Below, piece after piece: positions 19,007 to 27,521 of a DNA stretch of 64,000 bases. Under the pieces are notes generated by a model that was not told where the DNA came from, did not search any database, and was given only the letters and a program-made list of their open reading frames with translations. Position 1 is the stretch's first letter. Each line of letters starts with the position of its first letter. The position numbers and the translations under genes were made by a program. This stretch comes from Phenylobacterium sp. GTDB taxonomy: Bacteria; Pseudomonadota; Alphaproteobacteria; Caulobacterales; Caulobacteraceae. The stretch covers positions 20,923 through 84,922 of the forward strand of contig NZ_JAUYAF010000073.1 in assembly GCF_030693625.1 (NCBI RefSeq), given 5' to 3'.

Positions 19007-19651
19007 ATGACCGTCGCCGCCACCCGTCCCCGAGGCCGCCCGGCCCGCACCGCGCGGCCGGTGGAAGAGACCCGCAGCGCCATTCTGGACGCCGCGCTGA
19101 AGCTGTTCTCTGAGCGCGGCTTCGAGGGCGCCGCCATGCGCGACATCGCGGGCCTGGCCGGCGTCGAGCACAGCCTGCTCCGCTACCACTATTCCGACAA
19201 GGCCACCCTTTGGCGCGCGGCGCTGGCCCGCCTGATCACCGACATGAACGCCCACATGGCCGCCGGCTGGCGGACCACAAGGGGCCAGCCGCCCCTGGAC
19301 CGGTTCAAGGCCACCTTGCGCGACTATGTTCGCTACTGCGCCCGCCACCCGGAGCACGCCCGCATCATGGTGCAGGAGGCCATGGGAGAGTCCGACCGCG
19401 TCGCCTGGATCGCCGAGCAGATCGTGGGACCGCAGCACCGCGCGTTGACGCGCCTGCTCCGGCCGCTGATGGACCAGGGTCACCTGCCGCGCGTGCCCCT
19501 CCACAACCTGATCTACATGCTCTCGGCCGCCGCCCAATCGCCCTTCACCCTGGCCGGCGAGGTGCGCCATGCCTATGGCATCGACATGTTGGATAAGGCC
19601 GAGATCGAGCGGCACGCGGACGCCCTGATCGCGCTGCTGATCCGGGACTAG
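19007..19651 (+). CDS. TetR family transcriptional regulator
   Basis: 214 residues from ATG 19007. A basic N-terminal tail (RPRGRPARTARP) precedes the TetR helix-turn-helix (about residues 22-68: ILDAALKLFSERGFEGAAMRDIAGLAG). The C-terminal ligand domain ends with RHADALIALLIRD. It is divergent from the GH3 gene with 67 bp between the starts, which holds an AT-rich promoter-like patch. The usual inference is local repression relieved by a ligand. Confidence 0.88.
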   Translation: MTVAATRPRGRPARTARPVEETRSAILDAALKLFSERGFEGAAMRDIAGLAGVEHSLLRYHYSDKATLWRAALARLITDMNAHMAAGWRTTRGQPPLDRFKATLRDYVRYCARHPEHARIMVQEAMGESDRVAWIAEQIVGPQHRALTRLLRPLMDQGHLPRVPLHNLIYMLSAAAQSPFTLAGEVRHAYGIDMLDKAEIERHADALIALLIRD

Positions 19652-19792
19652 AGCCTCACGCAGGCGCCCGAACGAGCGCGCCGGCTCCATGCCTGCCGGA
19701 ATCAAGAAGATCTGTCGCCACAGCATCGCCAAGGCGGCGCTGGTCCGTAGTTAAGCTTGATATTCTGTCGCGGCGTTCGGTAAACCATAGGT

Positions 19793-20725
19793 ATGCCTGA
19801 AGACACGCACGGCATGGACCGCCGCCGCCTGCTCTCCCGTCTCGGCGGGGATTTCCAGCTCGACGCCGCGCGGCGCGTGGCCCGCTCGATGAGCCGGGAC
19901 GTCGCCACCGTCTTGGTCTTCCTCGAAATCAACCGGGCCAATGTCGCCGCCCTGGCCGCCTCACGGGAGCCCATCGCCGAGCCCCATGCCGGCGTGCCCG
20001 GCCTTCCCCCCGACCATATGCGGGAGCCGGTCAGTATCTATTTGGCGGCCCGCAATCTGGGCATGCCCTACGAGACTACGCGACGGCATGTGAAGAAGCT
20101 GACCCAGATTGACCTGTGCGAGACCGTCCCCGGCGGGGTGATCATCCCCGCCCGCGCCTTCCTCGATCCCCGGCTGATGGCCATGGCGGCCGAGAATTGG
20201 GCCGCCACGGTCGAGTTCGTGCAGGCGGCAGGCCGGCTGGGGGTCTCCGCCTCCGGCCTGCGCCAACCCGCGAGCCCCGACCAGTTCCGGCAGGTCAATC
20301 GCGCCGTGAGCGCCTATTGCCTGGAGACCGCTTGCCACATGTCCCGGGTCATGGATTTGGAACCCTTAGCGGTGCTGATCCTGCGAGCGGTCAACCTCGC
20401 CAATGTGCGGCACCTGACCCAGGACCCCGACGCCGCCCTGGCCCTTGCCGGCCTGGCCGACATCCTGCCCGACGCCGAACGGCGCCCGATCAGCGTCTAC
20501 GGCCTGGCGAAGTATCTGTTGCTGCCCTGCGAGACCGTGCGCCGCAGCCTGCTACAGCTGGAGGCCAAGGGCCTGGTGCGGCGCGACAAAGGCGGCCTGA
20601 TCGTGCCCGCCGAGGTGGTGGCCCGCCCCGCCGTGGTCGCCGGCATCGCGGAGCTGGTGGCCCTCACCGAGATCCTGCTGTCCGACCTCGCCGCCGCGGG
20701 CCTGGCCTACCAGCCGGATAGCTAG
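19793..20725 (+). CDS. Regulator-like protein with two tandem helix-turn-helix units
   Basis: 310 residues with no clear match to a named family. It is an internal duplication: residues about 32-126 (SMSRDVATVLVFLEINRANV, then REPVSIYLAARNLGMPYETT) align with about 182-280 (HMSRVMDLEPLAVLILRAVN, then RRPISVYGLAKYLLLPCETV). In each half a helical stretch leads to a winged-helix unit with an ETxRRxxxxL recognition helix and a wing (VPGGVIIPA, KGGLIVPAE). A monomer could therefore bind DNA like a dimer. There is no sensor domain. It stands alone, 140 bp after the TetR gene. Confidence 0.7.
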   Translation: MPEDTHGMDRRRLLSRLGGDFQLDAARRVARSMSRDVATVLVFLEINRANVAALAASREPIAEPHAGVPGLPPDHMREPVSIYLAARNLGMPYETTRRHVKKLTQIDLCETVPGGVIIPARAFLDPRLMAMAAENWAATVEFVQAAGRLGVSASGLRQPASPDQFRQVNRAVSAYCLETACHMSRVMDLEPLAVLILRAVNLANVRHLTQDPDAALALAGLADILPDAERRPISVYGLAKYLLLPCETVRRSLLQLEAKGLVRRDKGGLIVPAEVVARPAVVAGIAELVALTEILLSDLAAAGLAYQPDS

Positions 20726-20767
20726 AGCGTTTTCTGATCCATGTGAAACGGTCGGCGGTTCGAACAG

Positions 20768-21484
20768 CTAGGCTCCCTCCCGGCTGACGTCGCGGCGGCG
20801 CATCCACTCCAGGACGATCCAGGCGCCGAAGGCCCAGGTGGCGCCGAGACTCCAGCCTGCCAGCACATCGCTTGGCCAGTGCACGCCCAGAAAGACCCGG
20901 CTGAACCCCACCCCGACCGTGATCAGCAGAGCCAGGACATAGATCAGGATCTTTGAGTTGGGCCGCTTCTCGACGCTGGCGATCAAGGTGGCCAGGGTCA
21001 GGAACACCGCGGCGGCGAGAGCCGAGTGCCCGCTGGGGAAGCTCTGGGTGTAGACGAAGCTCCCGTGCGGCACGAGGTTGGGCCGCGGGCGGTCGTAGAA
21101 GGTTTTCAGCACCTCGCTCGACATCTGCGCCGCCAGCACCGTGCCGGCCAGGATCCACGCCTGCCGCCGCTTGCCGTGGAAGCTGAACAGCAGCACCGCG
21201 ACGATGGTGGCGATGGTCAGGAAGGTGAAGCCGCCCAGGGCGGTGATGTCGCGCATCGCCTCCTCGACCCAGCGTGGGCCGATGGGGTCGCTGAGGTCGC
21301 TCGGCTGGCGCAGCATCAGCAGCAGCTGCTGATCGACGATGTCGGTGTCGCCCTCCGTCACCTCGCTGGCGATGTTGAAGAACCCCCAGATCGCCGCCGC
21401 GCCGGCCAGCCAGATCAACAGGGCGCGGGTCTCGATCCGCTGGAGGATCGGCTTGCGGACGGGCGGCGCGTCAGGTGTTGTCAT
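20768..21484 (-). CDS. PAP2 family membrane phosphatase
   Basis: 238 residues from ATG 21484. About six membrane helices. All three PAP2 motifs are intact: KTFYDRPRP (K127 and the following RP), PSGH (150-153) and SRxxxxxHxxxD (S195, R196, H202, D206). Members dephosphorylate lipid phosphates such as undecaprenyl pyrophosphate or phosphatidic acid on the periplasmic side. The loop between helices one and two is enlarged (TEGDTDIVDQQLLLML). It lies 31 bp downstream of pepF on the same strand. Confidence 0.9.
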   Translation of the reverse strand: MTTPDAPPVRKPILQRIETRALLIWLAGAAAIWGFFNIASEVTEGDTDIVDQQLLLMLRQPSDLSDPIGPRWVEEAMRDITALGGFTFLTIATIVAVLLFSFHGKRRQAWILAGTVLAAQMSSEVLKTFYDRPRPNLVPHGSFVYTQSFPSGHSALAAAVFLTLATLIASVEKRPNSKILIYVLALLITVGVGFSRVFLGVHWPSDVLAGWSLGATWAFGAWIVLEWMRRRDVSREGA

Positions 21485-21515
21485 GGCTCCATGAACGCGC
21501 AGCTTCGCCGTTGGA

Positions 21516-23306
21516 TCAGACCAGTTCCTCGAAGGCGTCCACCAGCCGTTCCATCTGGGCCATGCCAGCGGTCCAGAAGGCCTTCTCGCGGGGATTGAGG
21601 CCGAAGGGGCGCAGGGCCTCGACATAGGTCCGGGTGCCGCCGGCCGAGAGCAGGTCCTCATAGAGGGGAGCGAAGGCGGCCGGATCCTCGCGGCGCTTCT
21701 CCATCAGGCCGCGCACCAGCAGGTCCCCGAAGGCGTAGGCGTAGACATAGAAGGGCGCGTGGGCGAAGTGGCTGACATAGGCCCAATAGTGCTCGTAGCC
21801 CTTGTTGAGCTTGATGGCCGGGCCCAGGCTCTCGCCCATGGTCTCCAGCCAGATCGCGCCGATCTGCTCGGCCGAGAGCTCACCCTCAAGACGGGCCGCG
21901 TGGAACCTGGTCTCGAAGCGGTGGAAGGCGATCTGGCGCACCACGGTGTTGATGCCGTCCTCGATCTGGCCGGCCAGCAATCCCAGCCGCTCGGCCTTGG
22001 AGGCTCCGGCCAGCAGCCGCTCGAACACCAGGCCCTCGCCAAAGATCGAGGCGGTTTCGGCCAGGGTCAGCGGGGTGTCGGCCAGCAGGGTGCCCAGGGG
22101 CTGGCACAGGGTCTGGTGAACGGCGTGCCCCAGTTCGTGGGCCAGGGTGAGCACGTCGCGGCGCTCGCCCATATAGTTCATGAACACATAGGGGTGGCGC
22201 TCAGCGGTCACCGGGTGGCTATAGGCGCCCGACTGCTTGCCGGGCCGGGGCCGGGCGTCGATCCAGGGTTGGTCGAAGAAGGTCTTGGCGGTGTCGGCGA
22301 ACTTGGGCGCCAGGTCGGCGAAGCTTTCCAGCACCATCCCTTGCGCCTGCTTCCAGTCATAGGCGCGCGGCTGGGCCGTATCGAGCGGCGCATTGCGGTC
22401 CCAGTAGTCGAGGGTCTTGCGGCCCATCAACTTGGCCTTCAGCGCATAGTAGCGGTGGCTGACCCGCGGATAGGCCTCCACCACCGCAGCCTCCAGGGCC
22501 TCGACGGCGTCGGCGTCCACCTCGTTGGCGATGTGGCGGCTGGCGGCCGGGGTCGGATACTTCCGCCAGCGGTCCTCCACCTGCTTCTCAAAGGCCAGCG
22601 TGTTCATGGAGAGCGCCAGTTCCGGCGTGCGCGCCTCCAGGGCGTTGGCGAGACCCTGCGCGGCGGCCTTGCGACGGGTCACGTCGGGGTCCGACAGGCG
22701 GTTCAGCACCTCGGGCAGGCTCAGGTTCTCCTTGCCCACCTTGGCGCTCAGCCGGGCCAGGGTCTCGTCGTACAGCCGCACCCAGTTGGCCACCGCCGGG
22801 GAGCGGTCGATCAGCAGGCGTTCAAGGTCGGGCGACAGCTCGTGCGGCCGCGACAGCCGCACCCGCCGCATCCACGAGCGCCAGCGGGCGGCGGGAGGAT
22901 GGGCCTTGAAGGCCATCTCGATCTCGTTGTCCTCGAGCTGATTGAGCTCCAGGGTGAAGAACAGGCTCTCGGCGCCGATCTGCGAGGACCGGGTGCGCAG
23001 GTCGCCCTCGAACTTGGCCCAGACCGGATCGTCCTTGGCCACCGAGGAGGCCAGGCCGGCATAGGCCCCCACGGCCCACAGCCCGTTCACCGCGCTCTCA
23101 TAGAGCCCGATCCCGTGGTCCAGCAGCTCGCCCAGGTGCAGCGGATCGCCTCGCAGCGCCACGAACCGCCCCTTCAGCTTCACCAGCTCATCGTTGGCGG
23201 CCTTGGCGGCGGTCAGGTCGGCCTCGATCTTCGGGTCATCACGCCCGGCATAGAGGTCGGAGAGCTGCCACTCGGGCAGGGCGTCAAGTTTCACGGGCGC
23301 GTTCAT
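21516..23306 (-). CDS. pepF: Oligoendopeptidase F family zinc peptidase (M3)
   Basis: 596 residues, the normal length for PepF-type M3 peptidases. The zinc site LAHELGHAVHQTL lies at about residues 386-398, with a downstream glutamate ligand in TASIFGEGLVFE. The N-terminal half is the helical lid domain. It degrades short peptides in the cytoplasm. No signal peptide is seen. The upstream neighbour is an HWE kinase with 33 bp between them. Confidence 0.93.
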   Translation of the reverse strand: MNAPVKLDALPEWQLSDLYAGRDDPKIEADLTAAKAANDELVKLKGRFVALRGDPLHLGELLDHGIGLYESAVNGLWAVGAYAGLASSVAKDDPVWAKFEGDLRTRSSQIGAESLFFTLELNQLEDNEIEMAFKAHPPAARWRSWMRRVRLSRPHELSPDLERLLIDRSPAVANWVRLYDETLARLSAKVGKENLSLPEVLNRLSDPDVTRRKAAAQGLANALEARTPELALSMNTLAFEKQVEDRWRKYPTPAASRHIANEVDADAVEALEAAVVEAYPRVSHRYYALKAKLMGRKTLDYWDRNAPLDTAQPRAYDWKQAQGMVLESFADLAPKFADTAKTFFDQPWIDARPRPGKQSGAYSHPVTAERHPYVFMNYMGERRDVLTLAHELGHAVHQTLCQPLGTLLADTPLTLAETASIFGEGLVFERLLAGASKAERLGLLAGQIEDGINTVVRQIAFHRFETRFHAARLEGELSAEQIGAIWLETMGESLGPAIKLNKGYEHYWAYVSHFAHAPFYVYAYAFGDLLVRGLMEKRREDPAAFAPLYEDLLSAGGTRTYVEALRPFGLNPREKAFWTAGMAQMERLVDAFEELV

Positions 23307-23339
23307 GGGCGACGGTTTAGCGCGGCGCCTGCGGCGGGA

Positions 23340-25175
23340 CTAGGGCGCGATAGCGGCAGGTTCCGGAAGGGCGGCGCGGATCGTGCAGATCAGGCCGCCG
23401 GGATCGAACCTCAACCTGACCTCGCCTGCGAGCTCGGCGGCCAGGCCGCGCTCCAGCAACCGCGAGCCGAAGCCCCGGCGCGTAGGTTGCGCCACGGGCG
23501 GTCCCCTCTGTTCGGTCCAGGTCAGGCGCAGTTGATGCGCCTCGACGGTCCAGTCCAGGGTGACCTGGCCCTGGGCGCCGCTCAAGGCGCCGTACTTCAG
23601 CGCGTTGGAACCTAGCTCGTAGAAGGCCATGGATAGGGACAGCGCCATCTTGGCGTCCAGCCGCACGACCGGGCCGCTGACCCGCAGCCGGTCACGGTCG
23701 CCGGTAAGGGCGTCCAGCACGCCGTGGGCCACTTCCCCCACGCCAGCCCCGTCCCACTGCTCGCGGGTCAGGATGTCGTGGGCGGCGGCCAGCGCGGTGA
23801 TACGACCGAGGAGCGCCTCGCGTGCCTCCGCCGAGCTCTCGGCCCCGCGCAGGGTCTGGACGGCGATCGACTGCACGGTGGCCAAGCTGTTCTTCACCCG
23901 ATGGTTCAGCTCCAACACCATCAGTCGCAGATGATCCTCGGCGACCTGCTGCTCATGGATGTCCTCGGTGCTTCCATACCACCGCACGATCTGGCCCTGG
24001 TCATTGCGCCGGGGAAAGGCCCGCGAGCGGATCCAGCGGTGCTCCCCGTTCAGTCGGCGCACCCGGTGGACGATATCGTAGGGCTCGCCCGTGGCCACCG
24101 AGGCGCCCCAGACATCGAAGGTCCGCTGCACATCGTCGGGATGCAGGCCCTCGGCATAGGTGGAGTCCAGGCCGGAGGTTCCGGTCCATTCACGCCAACG
24201 CGGGGCGACGCGGTCCAGCTGGCCGTCAGGGGCGGCGGTCCAAGCCACCTGCGGGTTCAGCTCAGCCGCGCAGCGGTAGTCTTCCTCGCTCTCCCGCACC
24301 GCCTGCTGGGCGCGGTGGGTCTCGGTGACGTCGTGACCTTCGCAGAAGATGCCTATCACCTTGCCGGTGGGGTCGGACATCGGCTCGTAGATAAAGTCCA
24401 GGATCCGGTCTTCCTCGGGCCCGTCGGGGGTCGCCCGCAGGCGGATCTGCGCGCCGTGGGCGATGTGACGCCGGCCACTTGCATAGACCTGGTCCAAGAG
24501 CTCGAAGAAACCTTGTCCCTCAAGTTCCGGGAAGCAGTCCCGCGCCGAGCGGCCCACGTAGTTCCGGGCTCCAAACAGCCGTTCGTAGGCGTGGTTGACG
24601 AAGTTGAAGACGTGCTCGGGGGCCTGCAGGGTGCAGATGAAGCCGGGCGCCTGCTCGAACATCCGCCGCTGACGATCGGTCTCGGCCGCCTCCCGCCGCT
24701 GGGCCAGAATGCGGTCGGTGGTCTCGTGACAGGCGCAGAACATGCCGGAGACCTCGCCGCTCTCGTCGCGCACGGGTGAGTATGAAAAGGTGAACCAGGT
24801 GTCCTCGTCGAAGCCCCGACGGCGCATGCGCAGCGGTAGGTCCTCGCGATAGGTGGCCTCACCGGCCATGGCGGCGTCGATCAGGGGCGAGATGTCGGGC
24901 CAGATCTCAGACCAGATGTCGAAGAAACGAGCTCCAAGGGCCGCCGGATGCTTGGCTCCCAGCACCTCGGCGTAGGCGTCATTGTAGAGAAAGCTGAGCT
25001 CCGGCCCCCAGGCGACGAACATCGGGAACTTGGAGCCCAGCATCAGGCCCACCACGGAGCGTAGCGATTGCGGCCAGGTCTGCGGGCTCCCCAGGGGCGA
25101 GGTTGACCAATTGCGGGCGCGCATGAGGGCGCCCAGTTCGCCGCCCCCAGTGAGGAAACCGTCCGCCTTGTCCAT
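23340..25175 (-). CDS. HWE-family sensor histidine kinase with PAS repeats
   Basis: 611 residues from ATG 25175 (MDKADGF); a further ATG at 25202 is possible. There are no membrane helices, so it is a cytoplasmic sensor. Three PAS-like domains, at about 30-150, 160-280 and 290-405, precede the phosphoacceptor box LELNHRVKNSLATVQSI (His near 422). The catalytic domain has FYELGSNALKYGAL, with WTEQRGPPV in place of the W-x-E-x-GGP signature of HWE kinases. No response regulator lies beside it. A candidate EcfG-type promoter is upstream, which fits general stress signalling. Confidence 0.88.
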   Translation of the reverse strand: MDKADGFLTGGGELGALMRARNWSTSPLGSPQTWPQSLRSVVGLMLGSKFPMFVAWGPELSFLYNDAYAEVLGAKHPAALGARFFDIWSEIWPDISPLIDAAMAGEATYREDLPLRMRRRGFDEDTWFTFSYSPVRDESGEVSGMFCACHETTDRILAQRREAAETDRQRRMFEQAPGFICTLQAPEHVFNFVNHAYERLFGARNYVGRSARDCFPELEGQGFFELLDQVYASGRRHIAHGAQIRLRATPDGPEEDRILDFIYEPMSDPTGKVIGIFCEGHDVTETHRAQQAVRESEEDYRCAAELNPQVAWTAAPDGQLDRVAPRWREWTGTSGLDSTYAEGLHPDDVQRTFDVWGASVATGEPYDIVHRVRRLNGEHRWIRSRAFPRRNDQGQIVRWYGSTEDIHEQQVAEDHLRLMVLELNHRVKNSLATVQSIAVQTLRGAESSAEAREALLGRITALAAAHDILTREQWDGAGVGEVAHGVLDALTGDRDRLRVSGPVVRLDAKMALSLSMAFYELGSNALKYGALSGAQGQVTLDWTVEAHQLRLTWTEQRGPPVAQPTRRGFGSRLLERGLAAELAGEVRLRFDPGGLICTIRAALPEPAAIAP

Positions 25176-25257
25176 GTCGGCGCCTCTTGCCCGAAAAACC
25201 AATCCAGACCGGAGTCTCGCAGGGGGCCCGGGCGGGGACGTGGAATGCGTGGGACGG

Positions 25258-25292
25258 GCTGGCGTTCCGGGGCTCCGTCCCGGAACGCCAGC
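25258..25292. repeat. Perfect 14-bp inverted repeat, seven-base loop
   Basis: GCTGGCGTTCCGGG (25258-25271) and CCCGGAACGCCAGC (25279-25292) pair perfectly. It lies between two divergent starts, so it terminates neither gene; it would fall in the 5' leader of the minus-strand kinase if transcription starts at the candidate promoter. Confidence 0.85.
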
Positions 25293-25310
25293 ATCCGCGT
25301 TGCGTCGTAA

Positions 25311-25335
25311 AACCGACAGTACTCGAGCTTGTTCC
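25311..25335 (-). promoter_or_regulatory. Candidate EcfG-type (general stress) promoter
   Basis: On the minus strand GGAAC (25335-25331) is followed after 16 bases by GGTT (25314-25311). The known alphaproteobacterial general-stress sigma consensus is GGAAC-N16/17-CGTT, so one base differs. It points to the PAS-HWE kinase gene. Confidence 0.4.
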
Positions 25336-25456
25336 GATACTTAGCTCCGCGTAACGCGATCTTTCGCTGGAGGTGGGCGGGCTTTCCTGTCACTGAAATC
25401 GGGTCTTCGCGCGCTGCACGCTCTCGCATGGCCGACCCCCTCATCGGAACAAACAG

Positions 25457-26467
25457 TTGGGAAAGCACGAACCGCTGTCGCTCAGCGCCCTGGCGGCCAG
25501 TTTCTTCGACGCCAGCACCGACTGCGTGAAGGTGGTCGGCCTCAGCGGCGACCTGCTGGCGATGAACGCCAATGGCGTCTGCCTGATGGAGATCGAGGAT
25601 TTCGAGAGCCTGCGCGGTCAGCCTTGGGTCGGCTTCTGGCCGCCCGCCGCGCAACACCTGATCGAGAACGCCCTCACCGAAGCCCGCGCCGGGCGCGGCT
25701 CGCGGTTCACCGCCGATTGCCCGACCGCGGCAGGCACGCCGAAGTCCTGGGAGGTCGTGGTCTGGCCGGTCCTGGACGACCTGGGCCAGCCGGCACAGGT
25801 GATTTCAATCTCCCGGGATGTGACCGCCCAGCAACGCGCCGAGCAGCAGCGCCAACTCTTCACCCGCGAGCTGGCCCATCGCATGAAGAACACCTTCGCC
25901 GTGGTGGACGGGGTCATCGCCCTGTCCTCCCGCTCGGCGGGTGAAGCCAGCACCTTTGTCGACGCCCTGCGCCAGCGCCTGCTCGGCCTCGGCCGTGCGA
26001 TCGCCTACATGGCGCCGCCGGAGTTCACCAGCCTGGAAGCTCCCGCCGAGCGCTCGGTTCAGGGCCTCCTGCAGGTGCTGCTTGGTCCCTATGGTGGGCT
26101 CGAAGGCGCCGAGCGCCAAATCTTTCTGACCGGCGATGACATGCCCGTCGGCCCCGACTGCACCACCATCCTGGCCCTCATCTTCAATGAACTGGCCACC
26201 AACGCCCTGAAATACGGCGCCCTGACCTCTCCGGAAGGCCGGGTGGACCTGCATCTCGAGGCCGACGCCGAGACCCTTCGGATGTCCGGGAGCGAGGCGT
26301 TGCCGGCAGGGACGCTCATAGCCGACACCACCGGCAAGCGGGGTTTCGGCGCCGCCCTGCTGGAACGCGCCGTGGTCAAACAGCTCGGGGGAACCTTTGA
26401 GCGCGCCCTGCGGCCGGGCGGCATCCAGGTGATCATGAGCGCGCCTCTGAAGGCCATCGCCGTCTAG
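25457..26467 (+). CDS. HWE/HisKA_2-type sensor histidine kinase with one PAS domain
   Basis: 336 residues if started at TTG 25457; no in-frame ATG lies between the upstream stop (25394) and codon 36, so the start is uncertain. A PAS domain (about 10-125) is followed by the H-box LAHRMKNTFAVVDGVIALSS (His about 141) and an ATPase domain with FNELATNALKYGALTSPEGRV and GKRGFGAALLER. The W-x-E signature is missing: the segment reads LRMSGSEALPAG. It may be a diverged HWE kinase. It is divergent from a second HWE kinase and shares CTAG with the convergent GFA gene. Confidence 0.8.
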   Translation: MGKHEPLSLSALAASFFDASTDCVKVVGLSGDLLAMNANGVCLMEIEDFESLRGQPWVGFWPPAAQHLIENALTEARAGRGSRFTADCPTAAGTPKSWEVVVWPVLDDLGQPAQVISISRDVTAQQRAEQQRQLFTRELAHRMKNTFAVVDGVIALSSRSAGEASTFVDALRQRLLGLGRAIAYMAPPEFTSLEAPAERSVQGLLQVLLGPYGGLEGAERQIFLTGDDMPVGPDCTTILALIFNELATNALKYGALTSPEGRVDLHLEADAETLRMSGSEALPAGTLIADTTGKRGFGAALLERAVVKQLGGTFERALRPGGIQVIMSAPLKAIAV

Positions 26468-26868
26468 GACGGAGGGCGCACCGGATACCCGTCGAACTGC
26501 TTGGCGTTATCGCAGATCTCGTACCAGGCCGGTTTCTCGGCCACGAACTCGTGGAACCGGTTGCGGACGCCGGGGTCGCCGTCCAGGCAGTTGGCCGAGA
26601 TCGGGAACGAGTCGGCCGGCGACAGGGGTTCGCCCAAGGCCGTGCCGCAGCCGCGGCAGAACGACCGGGAGAACTGATAGGGCGGTTCCGGCGCGTAGGT
26701 GGCGACCATGTCCTGCCCCTCGACCCACCGGAATGTGGCCCGGTCGACGAAGACGAAGGTGCTGAGCCCCACCTTGCGACAGCGGGTGCAATGACAGGTG
26801 GCCATCATGGTGGGCGGCGCCGCCAGTTCGAACCGCACCGCGCCGCAGCAGCAGCTTCCCGCGATCAT
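26464..26868 (-). CDS. GFA-family zinc protein (Mss4-like fold)
   Basis: 134 residues. The cysteine pattern C6-x-C8, C25-x-C27-x2-C30 and C71-x2-C74 matches the zinc and glutathione-binding sites of the GFA family (glutathione-dependent formaldehyde-activating type). Spontaneous or enzyme-aided glutathione adduct formation is the proposed family role, but many members are uncharacterised. It lies divergent to the MarR-GST pair, another glutathione-linked unit. Confidence 0.88.
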   Translation of the reverse strand: MIAGSCCCGAVRFELAAPPTMMATCHCTRCRKVGLSTFVFVDRATFRWVEGQDMVATYAPEPPYQFSRSFCRGCGTALGEPLSPADSFPISANCLDGDPGVRNRFHEFVAEKPAWYEICDNAKQFDGYPVRPPS

Positions 26869-27009
26869 GTCTCGTCTCCTTCTAGCCGGCGCTCTCTCGC
26901 GCTCCCCACATCTGCCACAGGCTGCTGACGCGGAGCGTCAGCATGGAGCAGGGTCGCGGTGATCAATGCCAGACAGCCCACCACGCTCCCGCCCGGCTTG
27001 ACGCATTGA

Positions 27010-27021
27010 GTTGATATCAAC
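27010..27021. promoter_or_regulatory. Palindromic MarR-type operator candidate
   Basis: GTTGATATCAAC is a perfect 12-bp palindrome centred about 20 bp before the MarR-gene ATG. MarR proteins typically bind such AT-centred palindromes over their own promoter, so autoregulation of the marR-gst operon is likely. Confidence 0.6.
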
Positions 27022-27035
27022 ATAACTCGACGCCA

Positions 27036-27521
27036 ATGACCTCGACCGTCTCCCTGGACACCACCCTTCACGTCCGTGACACCTGCCTGTGCCTGCATGC
27101 GCAGCGCGCGGCGCGCGCCCTGGCGCGGCGTTTTGACGGGGCGCTTCGGCCGGTGGGGCTGACCAACGGCCAGTTCTCGTTGCTCAACGCTCTCAACGGA
27201 GGCCGGCCGGCGCCGATGAGCCTGGTGGCGGCCACCCTGGGCGCCGATCGCACCACCCTCACCGCCGCCTTGAAGCCCCTGGTCCGGGAGGGTCTGGCGG
27301 AGATCAGCGTCGATCCCGACGACCATCGCGCCCGCCGCGTGGCCCTCACCGCCGCCGGCCAGGACCGTCTCGCCGCCGCCCTGCCGCTGTGGGCCGCGGT
27401 CCATGCCGCGCTGGAGACCGAGCTGGCCGATCCCGAACGGGCGCGGCTCGACCTGCTCACCCTGTCGGCGCTCCCCGCTCCGGCCGCCCCCTCTGCGACG
27501 ACTGAAGGACCTAGCCGATGA
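27036..27521 (+). CDS. MarR family transcriptional regulator
   Basis: 161 residues. Winged-helix core at about 40-115 with LTNGQFSLLNALN, the recognition helix region LGADRTTLTAALKPLVREGL and the wing DPDDHRARRVALTAAG, a MarR hallmark. The N-terminus contains CLCLHAQ, two cysteines that could sense electrophiles or oxidants. It overlaps the GST start by four bases. A palindrome sits over its own start region. The likely role is control of the downstream GST in response to a reactive compound. Confidence 0.9.
   Translation: MTSTVSLDTTLHVRDTCLCLHAQRAARALARRFDGALRPVGLTNGQFSLLNALNGGRPAPMSLVAATLGADRTTLTAALKPLVREGLAEISVDPDDHRARRVALTAAGQDRLAAALPLWAAVHAALETELADPERARLDLLTLSALPAPAAPSATTEGPSR

Larger units (their letters stand above)
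25203..25456. other. Intergenic region between divergent HWE kinases
   Basis: About 250 bp with no supported gene. It holds a strong hairpin (25258-25292) and a candidate sigma-EcfG promoter on the minus strand (25311-25335). Confidence 0.6.

Noticed and set aside
21759-23615. Very long plus-strand open frame opposite pepF
   Set aside because: A high-GC shadow: Gly/Leu/Val/His-rich without domain motifs, while the minus strand encodes an intact M3 peptidase.
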